A DNA stretch of 64,000 bases from the NCBI GenBank assembly GCA_016787665.1, contig JAEUUC010000005.1, positions 62,001-126,000 on the forward strand, in the 5' to 3' direction. Under the pieces are notes generated by a model. That model did not search any database. It was not told the DNA's origin and saw only the letters and a list, made by a program, of their open reading frames with translations. The stretch comes from Cyclobacteriaceae bacterium. Its GTDB lineage: Bacteria; Bacteroidota; Bacteroidia; Cytophagales; Cyclobacteriaceae. Within the stretch, counting starts at the first letter, position 1, and every line of letters begins with the position of its first letter. Of this stretch, positions 25,229-34,367 are shown piece by piece. The position numbers and the translations under genes are program-made.

Positions 25229-26230
25229 ATGATAAAGAAGATCCTGATTGGCCTCGCTGGAGTTATTGTGGTGCTCATCCTGGCCGGATTTCTGTTACCC
25301 ACCGCCACCGTAGTTGATAAAACCGTTGTGATCAACGCACCGGCCCGCTACGTTTTTGAAGAGTTAAACGATTTGAAAAACTGGCCGCGCTGGTCGTACT
25401 GGAACAGCATTGATCCAGACATGAAAACAACGTACAGTGATCCTAGCCTGGGAACAGGCGCCCATTACACGTGGGACGGAGCCCATACGGGCAAAGGGAC
25501 ATTAACAATTACGGCCAGCGAACCCGATCGCTGGCTGGCGTGCTCTGTGGCCTTTAGTGAATCGGGTGCCGGTATTGCCACGCACAAGTTAGAGCCAGGA
25601 CCCGATGGCGTGACACTGATATCCAATTTTACCTACGAACATGGCATGAATGTAATCTCGCGCTGGATGGGCTTTGTCTTTATTTCAAGGGAAGTTTCGA
25701 AGGCGATGGACTATGAAGGTACCAAACTGAAAGAAATCGCAGAGGCGAAACCAAAATTTTCCGTGTCGATTACCGAGGTGGAGGTACCCGCCATCAGCTA
25801 CATCGGCATGGCGCACACGATGAACACCACCGACCAGGCCGTCATAGGCGAACAGATGATACGGTTGTATGGCGAATTAATGGGTGCCTTGACAAAAGCA
25901 AAGGTAGAGATGACCGGACCTCCCTTTTGCTTCTATCCGCGCCTGGATGAGACGGGCATGGATTTGATTGCCTCTGTACCTGTGCCGGCCAACGCGAAAT
26001 TGCCCGCCAAATACAAAGTGATGCAAACCACGGGCGGGCCGGCCGTCAAGGCTATTCACCAGGGTGATTACAATTCATTGACAAGTACGCACAGTCAGCT
26101 CAACCAGTATATCACGTGGCGCAAACTGGAAATCAATGGTGCCCCTTGGGAGGTCTACATCACCGACCCGGAAGTAGAGAAAGACACGGCCAAATGGGTA
26201 ACCGAAGTTTACTACCCAGTGAGAAAGTAA
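25229..26230 (+). CDS. SRPBCC domain plus GyrI-like effector-binding domain, membrane anchored
   Basis: This 333-residue protein has an N-terminal helix (ILIGLAGVIVVLILAGFLL), an SRPBCC domain (~33-170; VVINAPARYVFEELNDLKNWPRWSYW) and a C-terminal GyrI-like/AraC effector-binding domain (~178-333; VEVPAISYIGMAHTMNTT...VYYPVRK). The pairing of two small-molecule-binding folds behind a membrane anchor suggests a sensor or carrier, but no partner is evident. It overlaps the next small gene if that gene starts at 26194. Confidence 0.85.
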   Translation: MIKKILIGLAGVIVVLILAGFLLPTATVVDKTVVINAPARYVFEELNDLKNWPRWSYWNSIDPDMKTTYSDPSLGTGAHYTWDGAHTGKGTLTITASEPDRWLACSVAFSESGAGIATHKLEPGPDGVTLISNFTYEHGMNVISRWMGFVFISREVSKAMDYEGTKLKEIAEAKPKFSVSITEVEVPAISYIGMAHTMNTTDQAVIGEQMIRLYGELMGALTKAKVEMTGPPFCFYPRLDETGMDLIASVPVPANAKLPAKYKVMQTTGGPAVKAIHQGDYNSLTSTHSQLNQYITWRKLEINGAPWEVYITDPEVEKDTAKWVTEVYYPVRK

Positions 26231-26526
26231 AGCGTGAAGGAAAAAAACCTTCCGAAAAATCAGCCGGTTGGAGCCTGTTAGGTTTCGCCTCATTTGGCAT
26301 TTTAGCCTGTGCGGTCGCCTACAGCATCATTAATTATTCAAACCTCTCGTCTGGCGAGGGATGGGGTATGGTTCAAATGGCCGGTTTCGTTGCGCTCGGT
26401 CTGGCCGGACTTTTTCTGGACTTTTTCATTCAAAGCCTAACCAAGAGCAGGCAGGTTGCAAACTGGTTAGGCTTGGTCTTATCTTTTCTGTTCGCCTGGT
26501 GGTTGATTTCAGTGGTGTTCAGATAG
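26194..26526 (+). CDS. small three-helix membrane protein
   Basis: This is a hypothetical protein of about 110 residues with three hydrophobic segments (LLGFASFGILACAVAYSII, MVQMAGFVALGLAGLFLDFF, WLGLVLSFLFAWWLISVVF) after a Lys-rich N-terminus. The start is uncertain. The ATG at 26194 overlaps the preceding gene by 37 bases, and no ATG/GTG/TTG is seen nearer. No family is recognised. It is co-oriented with the SRPBCC pair. Confidence 0.5.
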   Translation: MGNRSLLPSEKVKREGKKPSEKSAGWSLLGFASFGILACAVAYSIINYSNLSSGEGWGMVQMAGFVALGLAGLFLDFFIQSLTKSRQVANWLGLVLSFLFAWWLISVVFR

Positions 26527-26551
26527 CCCGAGTCGCCCGAATCATCGCCAT

Positions 26552-27526
26552 TCAATTATCTGCTTCATGATCGCGTACCACCTGACTGCGTTGCTTCCAA
26601 AGCTTTAGCTCCTCTTCGCGTTGACGTATCTCCTCTTCCGTTGGGTTGTAGGTCAGCAAGGCATTCAAATCCGGCTGCCCACCATCGATCCACGCGGAGT
26701 ACCACAGATCGGCTGTTGTTTTGATACTACCTCGCATTTGACGCTCGACCATACCCCGCAATGCCCGGTGATACTCGCGCGAGTAGTGGAGCGAGTACAC
26801 CTTTACGGTCTGCTTGCCGCGTGTTTCAAAACTGAATCGCGAGTTCGGGTGACGCTCGCTGAGCTGCTTTTCCAGGCGAAGCACAGAATCAACGAGCGCA
26901 TGGGTATCGGCTACCACCCGCCAGATGCGCCCCTGAACCTGTGGTTCATAAGCGGCTGCCCCAACAAAAAAGTCGTACTCTTCGGCAAACAACTCTGGCA
27001 GGCGCGACTCCCAAAACGCATGGATACCCTCCTGCCCCGAAAACTGGCCGTTATAGTTTCGGGTCGTATGCAGCGGCACGTGTGCGTCTGCCACATAGTG
27101 ACCCAGTTCGGCCGAGAGCCGCAGTATTTTGGCCGGATCGCGCACCAAAAAAGCATCGCGCAGTTGAAGGTACATCCGGTATACATGCCAGGGCAGGATT
27201 CCATGTGCCTGAAGCGTATCTTCCGGGATTCGTTCGACCGCCTGATTCCAATAGCGGGGTAACTTCCAGGCCGCGCTGTCGCCATACGCATCCAGGTCGA
27301 TGTAATGACGCGGTGCTTCGCCCACCACGGCATAACGTCTGCGATCGGGGTTTACGCTAGCCTCGGCCAGGTATTGAATATTCTTCTTGTAGAACCCCAC
27401 CATCGGGGGTGGCAGGGTAAATACTGCCAGTCGATTGATCTTGGGATGGGCAAAAAAGCCCCAGCCCGCGGAAAGGGCCAAAACCGTCAAAACGCCCAAA
27501 AAACCCAAAAATCGATGATTATTCAT
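26552..27526 (-). CDS. zinc-dependent phospholipase C / S1-P1 nuclease-like protein
   Basis: This 324-residue exported protein has an N-terminal hydrophobic leader (FLGFLGVLTVLALSAGWGFF). Metal-site motifs are typical of the zinc phospholipase C/S1-P1 superfamily: WGFFAHPKIN at the mature N-terminus, PRHYIDLDAYG, and LGHYVADAHVPLHTTRNYNGQ with GIHAFWESRL. Three zinc ions would be bound by the N-terminal Trp/His and these His/Asp residues. Lipid versus nucleic-acid substrate cannot be decided. Confidence 0.8.
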   Translation of the reverse strand: MNNHRFLGFLGVLTVLALSAGWGFFAHPKINRLAVFTLPPPMVGFYKKNIQYLAEASVNPDRRRYAVVGEAPRHYIDLDAYGDSAAWKLPRYWNQAVERIPEDTLQAHGILPWHVYRMYLQLRDAFLVRDPAKILRLSAELGHYVADAHVPLHTTRNYNGQFSGQEGIHAFWESRLPELFAEEYDFFVGAAAYEPQVQGRIWRVVADTHALVDSVLRLEKQLSERHPNSRFSFETRGKQTVKVYSLHYSREYHRALRGMVERQMRGSIKTTADLWYSAWIDGGQPDLNALLTYNPTEEEIRQREEELKLWKQRSQVVRDHEADN

Positions 27527-27562
27527 CTCCCGAAGATATCCTCACCAAGCCTATGTACTGGC

Positions 27563-27593
27563 TTGTCCATTCCAAATCTTGCATGTACCTTTG
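27563..27593 (+). promoter_or_regulatory. promoter of rpsT
   Basis: TTG at 27563-27565 and TACCTTTG at 27586-27593, 20 bases apart, match the Bacteroidota promoter consensus. The rpsT ATG is 20 bases downstream of the -7 box. Confidence 0.65.
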
Positions 27594-27613
27594 CGCTCCT
27601 TTTAAAGAAGACT

Positions 27614-27868
27614 ATGGCAAACCATAAATCAGCCGAAAAGAGAATACGGGCAAACGAGGCCAAGCGTGAGCGCAACCGCTACCAGCATAAGACCACGCGC
27701 ACAGCCGTAAAGAAGTTGTTGACTACTACCAAGAAAGACGAAGCCCAGGCTTTATTGAAAGACGTAACGGCCATGCTGGACAAGCTGGCGAAGAAGAACA
27801 TCATCCATTGGAAAAAGGCAGCCAATCAGAAGTCGCGCCTGACCAAAACGGTTAACAAGCTGAAGTAA
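27614..27868 (+). CDS. rpsT: 30S ribosomal protein S20
   Basis: S20 is an 84-residue, strongly basic three-helix protein that binds the 16S rRNA in the small subunit. The sequence MANHKSAEKRIRANEAKRERN is diagnostic. The start is the ATG at 27614; the longer frame from 27305 is antisense to the phospholipase-like gene. It has its own promoter and a strong terminator, so it is monocistronic. Confidence 0.97.
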   Translation: MANHKSAEKRIRANEAKRERNRYQHKTTRTAVKKLLTTTKKDEAQALLKDVTAMLDKLAKKNIIHWKKAANQKSRLTKTVNKLK

Positions 27869-27885
27869 GCTCATCCTTATTTTTT

Positions 27886-27926
27886 CCCTTCTCCGCCCCC
27901 ATGGGAAACCGGAGAAGGGTTTTTTA
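27886..27926 (+). terminator. rho-independent terminator of rpsT
   Basis: A 10-bp perfect stem (CCCTTCTCCG, 27886-27895, with CGGAGAAGGG, 27910-27919) with a 14-base loop is followed by TTTTTTATT. Confidence 0.85.
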
Positions 27927-28045
27927 TTGCCTTCCTTTTCAGGTGTTGATAATTTTATATTGAGGCCATCCCGTACATGCGGGAGCCCGAATAATCATTT
28001 GGGTATGTGGATAGATTTCCATGGTCATTTCCTACCTTCACCCTC

Positions 28046-29887
28046 ATGCGTGCGCTTGTAGTAATTGTAGCAATTGCGGCCAGTTCACCCCTTTTGGCAC
28101 AGCCGACAGTCTGCGAGCCGGTGGGATTTGCCCACATCAAAATCTCCGATTCATTCTGGGCCCCGCGGCTGAAGGCCCATGCGAACGCCACACTACCCAT
28201 CTGTATTGAGCAAACTGAAATAAAGACCGGTCGCATCCGGAATTTCGAAAAAGCCGCGGCCGGCCAGGGTACACACGAAGGCATCTACTATGATGACAGC
28301 GATGTTTACAAAGTGCTGGAGGGCATGGCGTATTCGCTGGTGAATAACCCCAATCCTGAACTCGAAAAAAAATGCGATGAATGGATCGATAAAATTGCGG
28401 CTGCCCAACGGCCTGATGGCTATCTGAACACGTATTACACGCTCACCGGGATTGATCAGCGCTGGACTGACATGGAAAAGCATGAAGAATACTGTGCCGG
28501 ACATTTGATTGAGGCAGCCGTGGCCTATTTTCACGCCACAGGCAAGCGAAAGTTGCTCGATGTGGCCATCAAGCTGGCCGATCACATGGACCGCGAATTT
28601 GGCCCGGGGAAGAAACACTGGGTAGTGGGGCATCAGGAGCCGGAACTGGCCTTAGTAAAGCTCTACCGGGTAACGGGTAACACGCGATATGTCGATCTGG
28701 CGTATTGGATGTTGGAAGAACGCGGCCGCGGCCATGGCCGCGGCCGCATCTGGACCGACCCGAAGTTTGGAGCCGCTTATTGCCAGGATGACGTGCCCGT
28801 GCGCGCGCTGTCCGACATCACCGGCCATGCCGTGCGCGCCATGTACCTCTATACCGGCATGGCTGATGTTAATATGTTTAGACCTGAGGCTAACTACCTT
28901 CCCGCCCTCACGCGCGTGTGGGATGATGTAGTGAACCGTAACATGTACATCACCGGTGGCATTGGTTCGTCCAGAAGCAACGAAGGATTCACCGTGGACT
29001 ATGATTTGCCGAACGAAACCGCCTACTGCGAAACCTGTGCTTCCATCGGCATGGTGTTCTGGAATCACCGGATGTTCCTGCTCACGGGAGAAAGTCAATA
29101 CATGAATGTGCTGGAGCGATCGCTTTACAACGCTGCACTTGATGGCGTATCGCTTTCGGGTGACCGGTTTTTTTATGTTAACCCCCTGGCATCGGAGGGT
29201 AACCATCACCGCAAAGAATGGTATGGCACCGCGTGCTGCCCCAGTAATATTTCTCGCCTGTTACCTTCGTTGGGCGACTATCTCTACGCGGTGGAGGGTA
29301 ACCGGGTTTGGGTAAATCTTTACGTTACCAGCGAGGGCCGCTTCACCGTTCAGGGAGAGGAACTGTTGATTGAACAGCAAACCAACTACCCCTGGTCGGG
29401 CGATATTCAACTCACGGTAAAAAAGGTAGCGCCAAAGCCAATCGAATTGCAGATGCGAATTCCGGAATGGAATAAACAATTTCGGGTGACGATAAACGGA
29501 GGCAACGTGAAAGCAACCCGCAACCGCTTTGGCTACGTCTCTATTCTACGAGAGTGGAAACCGGGGGACCGGGTTGAGTTGAAGTTGGACATGCCGATCG
29601 AGGTCGTATCGGCTGATCCGCGCGTGAAGGCAAATGAGGGCAAGCGCGCCATTCAACGCGGACCGCTGGTTTACTGTCTGGAAGAGGCTGACAACCCCGG
29701 TCTGGACTTTTCATCCGTTCGGTTTTCAGCACGCACCGTGTTCGAGGCCATCCCTAACTCCGGTATTCTGAACAACGTAACCTTGATCCGAACAAAAAAT
29801 CTCCCGAGCCAAATTACGCTGATACCCTATTACGCGTGGGATAACCGTACGGCCGGCAAAATGAAAGTGTGGATTGATTACCGCTAA
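28046..29887 (+). CDS. glycoside hydrolase family 127 protein (beta-L-arabinofuranosidase-like)
   Basis: This 613-residue exported protein starts at the ATG 28046 and has a signal peptide (MRALVVIVAIAASSPLLAQ). The (alpha/alpha)6 barrel of GH127 (formerly DUF1680) spans ~25-470, followed by beta-sandwich domains. The unusual Cys3-Glu zinc site of characterised GH127 enzymes is visible as the Glu and Cys of YCETCASIG (about 327-331) and the CC pair of GTACCPSN (~396-397), one of which is the nucleophile. It probably trims arabinose-containing glycans in the periplasm. No SusC/D pair is nearby. A 26-bp perfect palindrome lies inside it (28722-28747). Confidence 0.92.
   Translation: MRALVVIVAIAASSPLLAQPTVCEPVGFAHIKISDSFWAPRLKAHANATLPICIEQTEIKTGRIRNFEKAAAGQGTHEGIYYDDSDVYKVLEGMAYSLVNNPNPELEKKCDEWIDKIAAAQRPDGYLNTYYTLTGIDQRWTDMEKHEEYCAGHLIEAAVAYFHATGKRKLLDVAIKLADHMDREFGPGKKHWVVGHQEPELALVKLYRVTGNTRYVDLAYWMLEERGRGHGRGRIWTDPKFGAAYCQDDVPVRALSDITGHAVRAMYLYTGMADVNMFRPEANYLPALTRVWDDVVNRNMYITGGIGSSRSNEGFTVDYDLPNETAYCETCASIGMVFWNHRMFLLTGESQYMNVLERSLYNAALDGVSLSGDRFFYVNPLASEGNHHRKEWYGTACCPSNISRLLPSLGDYLYAVEGNRVWVNLYVTSEGRFTVQGEELLIEQQTNYPWSGDIQLTVKKVAPKPIELQMRIPEWNKQFRVTINGGNVKATRNRFGYVSILREWKPGDRVELKLDMPIEVVSADPRVKANEGKRAIQRGPLVYCLEEADNPGLDFSSVRFSARTVFEAIPNSGILNNVTLIRTKNLPSQITLIPYYAWDNRTAGKMKVWIDYR
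28722..28747. repeat. 26-bp perfect GC-only-arm palindrome inside the GH127 gene
   Basis: Bases 28722-28747 read identically on both strands, centred on CCATGG, with GCGGCCGC at both outer ends. It encodes a Gly/Arg alternation (RGRGHGRGR). It extends a loop that is normally Gly-rich in the family. Confidence 0.9.
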
Positions 29888-29889
29888 GT

Positions 29890-30591
29890 ATGGAAATCAA
29901 CGAATCACGTAAGCTCAACATCAAGAACTGGTCGCCCGAAGACCGGCCCCGGGAGAAACTTGTGATGAAGGGAACGGGCGCATTATCGGATGCTGAACTA
30001 ATTGCCATTCTCATTGGCACGGGCACCACTAAAATAACAGCCGTAGAGCTCGCGCGCCAAGTGTTACAACATGTTAACAACGATCTCCACTCCCTGGCTC
30101 GTCTTACCGTGAAGGACCTGATGAAGATCAAAGGCATTGGCGAAGCCAAAGCCATTACCATCGTGGCGGCACTGGAACTGGGGCGAAGGCGGAAAGAACT
30201 CGAGCCCGAAGCGAAACCAAAAATCGCGAGTTCAAAAGATGCGTTCGAATTGCTGCGGGGCGATTTGATGGATTTGCCAAAAGAAGAATTCTGGGTGTTG
30301 CTGCTCAATCGGGCCAATCGGGTGATTACGAAACGAAGAATCAGCGAAGGTGGCGTGAGTGGTACAGTGGCTGACCCCAAAATCATTTTTAAACTGGCTC
30401 TGGAAGAGTTGGCCAGTGGCGTCATTGTGGCTCACAATCACCCCTCAGGCAATCTTTCGGCCAGCCAGCAGGACATTGACCTCACCCGGAAACTGAAAGA
30501 AGGCGGCAAGCTGCTGGAGATTCAACTGCTCGATCATATCATTGTGGCTGGCACGCGGTACTATAGCTTTGCCGATAACGGACAGGTTTAA
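29890..30591 (+). CDS. radC: RadC family protein (JAB/MPN metalloprotein)
   Basis: This 233-residue RadC has an N-terminal helix-hairpin-helix region (~15-90; ALSDAELIAILIGTG, LMKIKGIGEAKAITIVAALELGRR) and a C-terminal MPN domain with the JAMM motif HNHPSGNLSASQQD from about residue 182. The name is historical; a role in recombinational repair is not proven. It is two bases after GH127 and abuts the DUF1684 gene, so the three may share a transcript. Confidence 0.95.
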   Translation: MEINESRKLNIKNWSPEDRPREKLVMKGTGALSDAELIAILIGTGTTKITAVELARQVLQHVNNDLHSLARLTVKDLMKIKGIGEAKAITIVAALELGRRRKELEPEAKPKIASSKDAFELLRGDLMDLPKEEFWVLLLNRANRVITKRRISEGGVSGTVADPKIIFKLALEELASGVIVAHNHPSGNLSASQQDIDLTRKLKEGGKLLEIQLLDHIIVAGTRYYSFADNGQV

Positions 30592-31224
30592 ATGAAGACA
30601 ATTAACTACGGAAGATTCGGAATTCTTTTTATAGGAGGTGTGCTTGCGGTCATTCTGCTGCTCACGCTTCGGCAGGGCAACCGTCAGGACGAGGGGTATG
30701 CACACGTGCTGATCAATGAACGAGCTGAAAAAGACAAATTCATGCGCGACAATTCGCAATCCCCGTTCAAAATGAATGGAGTGGCCTACTCCGGCTTAAC
30801 GTACTATGAGCCCGATATCAATTACCGGGTACTGGCCCAGTTGGAGCCCATCCGGGAAAAAAAAGTGCGTGTGTTGCCTACCAGCGATGGTAAAGAAAAC
30901 CGATACCTTGAATATGCCTGGGCGGAGTTCATTCTGAAGGAAAAGAAACTGAAGCTTTTGATTCTGGAGTCGATGGAGATGGGCCCGCAACGCGGGATGC
31001 TGTTTTGTGCCTTTGCCGATTCGACCAGTGGCCGCGAAACTTACGGAGCCGGGCGTTATCTGGAGGTGAAGAAAATCAAAGGTGCCACCACCCTCGAATT
31101 GGATTTTAACAAGGCGTATAACCCCTACTGTGCCTACGTGGATTCCTATTCCTGCCCCTTTCCGCCACGAGAGAACATCTTGCCGGTGGAAATCAAAGCT
31201 GGCGAACGAAACTATGCACCCTGA
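30592..31224 (+). CDS. DUF1684 family protein
   Basis: This 210-residue protein has one N-terminal transmembrane helix (FGILFIGGVLAVILLLTL, ~8-25). The DUF1684 signature follows: SGLTYYEPDINYRVLAQLE, SGRETYGAGRYLEV, and the C-terminal LDFNKAYNPYCAYVDSYSCPFPP. The family is of unknown function. The start codon directly follows the radC stop. Confidence 0.9.
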   Translation: MKTINYGRFGILFIGGVLAVILLLTLRQGNRQDEGYAHVLINERAEKDKFMRDNSQSPFKMNGVAYSGLTYYEPDINYRVLAQLEPIREKKVRVLPTSDGKENRYLEYAWAEFILKEKKLKLLILESMEMGPQRGMLFCAFADSTSGRETYGAGRYLEVKKIKGATTLELDFNKAYNPYCAYVDSYSCPFPPRENILPVEIKAGERNYAP

Positions 31225-31269
31225 CGTAAATTTGGCCGTTGTTGAGATCGCACTTCAGGCTCAATCCCG

Positions 31270-31277
31270 TATTTTTG
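31270..31277 (+). promoter_or_regulatory. promoter -7 element of pheT
   Basis: TATTTTTG matches TAnnTTTG and lies 23 bases before the pheT ATG. A TTG at 31242-31244 is 25 bases upstream, longer than ideal. Confidence 0.45.
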
Positions 31278-31300
31278 TCGTTCGTTTTTCCACGTAATCC

Positions 31301-33712
31301 ATGACCCTTTCCTATTCCTGGCTAAAGCAGTACATTGATATTCCCGAGAGCCCTGAGCAGCTCGCGTCCATCCTCACGTCAACCGGCCTGGAGGTGGAGA
31401 GCGTGGAGCCGTTTGAAACGGTGAAAGGCGGACTTCGCGGTTTGGTCATTGGCGAGGTACTGACTTGCGTAAAACATCCCAATGCCGATAAACTTTCACT
31501 CACCACCGTTGACGTGGGCGCAGGCCGGATTTTACCTATTGTTTGCGGAGCAGCCAACGTGGCTGCCGGACAAAAAGTAGTGGTGGCGTTGCCGGGCTCT
31601 ACCGTTCACCCCACGGCAGGCGAGCCTTTTCAAATCAAATCAGCCAAAATCCGGGGCGAGGTTTCCGAGGGCATGATTTGCGCGGAAGATGAAATCGGGC
31701 TGGGCGCAAGCCACGCGGGTATCCTGGTGCTCCCCGCGAATGCACCTATTGGCACACCGGCTGCCGAATTCTTTCAGATCGAAAGCGACTATCAACTGGA
31801 GATTGGACTGACACCCAATCGGGCGGATGCCGCTTCGCACATAGGAGCCGCACGCGACATCAAAGCGGCCACCGGTCGTGACATCCGCTGGCCCTCCGTA
31901 GATAATTTCAAACCCGACAATCAAGCACTGTCGATTTCCGTTGCCGTAGAAAATACTGACGCCTGCCCGCGTTATTCGGGCGTAACCTTATCCGGGGTTA
32001 CGGTCAAAGAATCACCCGCGTGGCTTAAGAACCGTTTGCTCTCGATCGGACTTACACCGATCAACAATGTCGTGGATATCACCAACTTCGTGCTACACGA
32101 AACCGGCCAGCCCCTGCACGCCTTCGATGCTGATCAAATCCGGGGAGGCCAGATAGTCGTAAAGACTCTGCCGGCCGGCACCGCATTTGTCACATTAGAT
32201 GGGAAGGAGCGAAAACTGAGCTCGAATGACCTGATGATCTGCGACCGTGAGGCGGGTCTTTGTATTGCCGGAGTATTCGGAGGGCTGAACTCCGGCATCA
32301 GCGATAAAACAAAAAATATTTTTCTGGAAAGCGCGTGTTTCGCGCCCAGCTACATCCGCAAGACCGGGCAATTGCACCAACTCAAAACGGATGCCTCGTT
32401 CCGGTTCGAGCGCGGCACTGATCCGAACCTAACGGTGTATGCATTGAAACGGGCTGCCCTGCTCATTCGCGAACTTGCCGGGGGCACCATTTCGTCTGAT
32501 GTGGTGGATGTGTACCCGACCAAAATTCAGAATCGGAAAATCGAGGTGAGCTATGCCAACATCAACCGATTGATTGGAAAAGTGCTGCCCGCAGCGCGCA
32601 TTCATACCATTTTGCAAAGTCTCGACATCGAGGTCATGCAGGCAACACCCCAAGGCTTTAGTGCCTCGGTGCCACCCTATCGGGTAGACGTAACGCAGGA
32701 GGCCGACATTGTGGAAGAAATACTGCGCATTTACGGGTTCAATAATATTGAGCTATCCGAAATCGCGGGCACTGATTACCTGGCGGCATTTCCTGAAAAA
32801 GCCAGCCATACCTTTACCCACACCCTGGGCGAAATGTTAAGCGGTCAGGGCTTTTATGAGATACTAACCAACTCGCTGACGCGCCAGGCGTACCAGCAGC
32901 GCCTCAATCTGAGTTATGGATCGGAACCCGTTGAGGTTCTCAACAAACTCAGCGAAGAACAGGGCATTCTGCGGCAGACATTGCTATTCACCGGTCTGGA
33001 AGTGCTCAGTCACAACATTAACCGAAAACAAAAAGACATTCGGTTGTACGAGTTCGGTAAGGTATATGGCAAGACTCCGACCGGCTACCGCGAAGAGGAT
33101 CGCCTGGCCCTTTACATCAGCGGAAATGCGGAAGCGGAAAATTGGCGCAGGCCTGCACAACCTGCCGGGTACTTTGATCTTGCGCAAGCGGTCGTCAATG
33201 TGCTGCAGCGCTGCGGAATCTCATATGAGCAAAAGCCGGTTCGTGACTCCCAACTGGAGTACGGCATGGCCTTGTGGACCGGCCCGCAGGAAATTGGTCG
33301 CCTGGGTAAGGTAAAAGCGGCCTTGTGCCGCGAGGCCGGGGTAAAACAGGACGTGTTCTTTGCCGACTTGTCAGTGGACCTTTTGTTTTCGGGTGCCAAT
33401 CCCCGGTTTGATGTGAAGGAAATAACTCGTTTCCCCGAGGTAAGGCGCGATCTTTCTCTCGTGCTTGATCAGCAGGTGACCTTTGCTGAAATCGAATTCC
33501 TGGTGCGAACCACCGAGAAAAAACTCATTCGCGATATCATCGCCTTTGACGTATACGAGGGCGAAAAAATTCCACCCGGCAAAAAAGCCTATGCACTCGG
33601 CTTCACGTTGCTTGACGAAACCAAAACGCTGACCGATGAGGAGATTGACAAGACGATGAATCGTTTAATGGCTGCGTTTGAAAAACAAATGAGTGCAGTA
33701 ATTCGGAAATAA
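31301..33712 (+). CDS. pheT: phenylalanine--tRNA ligase beta subunit
   Basis: This is the 803-residue beta subunit of the tetrameric PheRS. An N-terminal EMAPII-like tRNA-binding domain (~40-150; GEVLTCVKHPNADKLSLTTVDVG) is followed by B3/B4 editing and B5 domains (~210-480). The catalytic-like core comes next, and the C-terminal FDX-ACB anticodon-binding domain begins near FPEVRRDLSLVLDQ (~708). The alpha subunit gene pheS is not adjacent, as is usual in Bacteroidota. Confidence 0.97.
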   Translation: MTLSYSWLKQYIDIPESPEQLASILTSTGLEVESVEPFETVKGGLRGLVIGEVLTCVKHPNADKLSLTTVDVGAGRILPIVCGAANVAAGQKVVVALPGSTVHPTAGEPFQIKSAKIRGEVSEGMICAEDEIGLGASHAGILVLPANAPIGTPAAEFFQIESDYQLEIGLTPNRADAASHIGAARDIKAATGRDIRWPSVDNFKPDNQALSISVAVENTDACPRYSGVTLSGVTVKESPAWLKNRLLSIGLTPINNVVDITNFVLHETGQPLHAFDADQIRGGQIVVKTLPAGTAFVTLDGKERKLSSNDLMICDREAGLCIAGVFGGLNSGISDKTKNIFLESACFAPSYIRKTGQLHQLKTDASFRFERGTDPNLTVYALKRAALLIRELAGGTISSDVVDVYPTKIQNRKIEVSYANINRLIGKVLPAARIHTILQSLDIEVMQATPQGFSASVPPYRVDVTQEADIVEEILRIYGFNNIELSEIAGTDYLAAFPEKASHTFTHTLGEMLSGQGFYEILTNSLTRQAYQQRLNLSYGSEPVEVLNKLSEEQGILRQTLLFTGLEVLSHNINRKQKDIRLYEFGKVYGKTPTGYREEDRLALYISGNAEAENWRRPAQPAGYFDLAQAVVNVLQRCGISYEQKPVRDSQLEYGMALWTGPQEIGRLGKVKAALCREAGVKQDVFFADLSVDLLFSGANPRFDVKEITRFPEVRRDLSLVLDQQVTFAEIEFLVRTTEKKLIRDIIAFDVYEGEKIPPGKKAYALGFTLLDETKTLTDEEIDKTMNRLMAAFEKQMSAVIRK

Positions 33713-33743
33713 TCCTATCTTCGACCACACAATTCACTCGCGC

Positions 33744-34040
33744 ATGGATCAGGAAGTATTGAAATCCAGCCTGAACGGCCTGGAACGCAAGATTTTGGTA
33801 CTGCTAAACGAGCACAAAGGCCTAAAAGACGAACTCAAGTCGTTAAAGACCGAAAATCAAGACCTCCGCCAGAGCATTCGCCTGCGCGATGACCAATTGT
33901 CCAATTTTAAGAATCAGGTAAAAATCACTAAGATTGTAGACCATATTCACCCGGAAGACAGTGAAGTTTCGGAGTTGAAGCGGAAAGTAGACGAGTATAT
34001 TAAGGAGATTGACAAGTGCATTGCATACTTGAGTAAGTAA
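33744..34040 (+). CDS. coiled-coil protein next to zapA (ZapB-like candidate)
   Basis: This 98-residue protein is almost entirely helical. A heptad-like coiled coil (ILVLLNEHKGLKDELKSLKTENQDLRQSIRLRDDQL, ~18-52) is followed by a second helix (SEVSELKRKVDEYIKEIDKCIAYL). Small coiled-coil genes often precede zapA in Bacteroidota. A role in division with ZapA, comparable to ZapB, is inference from position and shape only. TATCTTCG (33716-33723) is a weak -7 match upstream. Confidence 0.75.
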   Translation: MDQEVLKSSLNGLERKILVLLNEHKGLKDELKSLKTENQDLRQSIRLRDDQLSNFKNQVKITKIVDHIHPEDSEVSELKRKVDEYIKEIDKCIAYLSK

Positions 34041-34046
34041 CCGTTA

Positions 34047-34334
34047 ATGGACGATCTTTCAATAAAAATCAAAATTGCCGACCGGGAGTACCCCATGAAG
34101 GTGAAGCGGAGCGATGAAGAGCGCATCCGCCAGGCTGGTAAGGCAATCAATGAAAAAATCAAACATTACCGGTCCCAGTTTGGGATAGACGACAAGCAGG
34201 ACTTACTCGCCATGGTTGCCTTCGATTGTTTGGTTGATAAGTTAAAAGACGAAGAAGATCTTCAGGTTATTGATCAAACGGTGGTAGAGAAAGTTAACCA
34301 CCTGAATCAACTCGTTTCACAGTCCCTCAGCTAA
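34047..34334 (+). CDS. zapA: cell division protein ZapA
   Basis: ZapA crosslinks FtsZ protofilaments at the division ring. The 95-residue protein has the N-terminal beta-strand domain (LSIKIKIADREYPMKVKRSDEERIRQAGKAINEKI) and a C-terminal coiled coil. Length matches family members. It follows the coiled-coil gene by six bases and is followed by rny. Confidence 0.9.
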   Translation: MDDLSIKIKIADREYPMKVKRSDEERIRQAGKAINEKIKHYRSQFGIDDKQDLLAMVAFDCLVDKLKDEEDLQVIDQTVVEKVNHLNQLVSQSLS

Positions 34335-34367
34335 CGCTGCCTGCGGGTGGGTCAAAATATCCCACTC

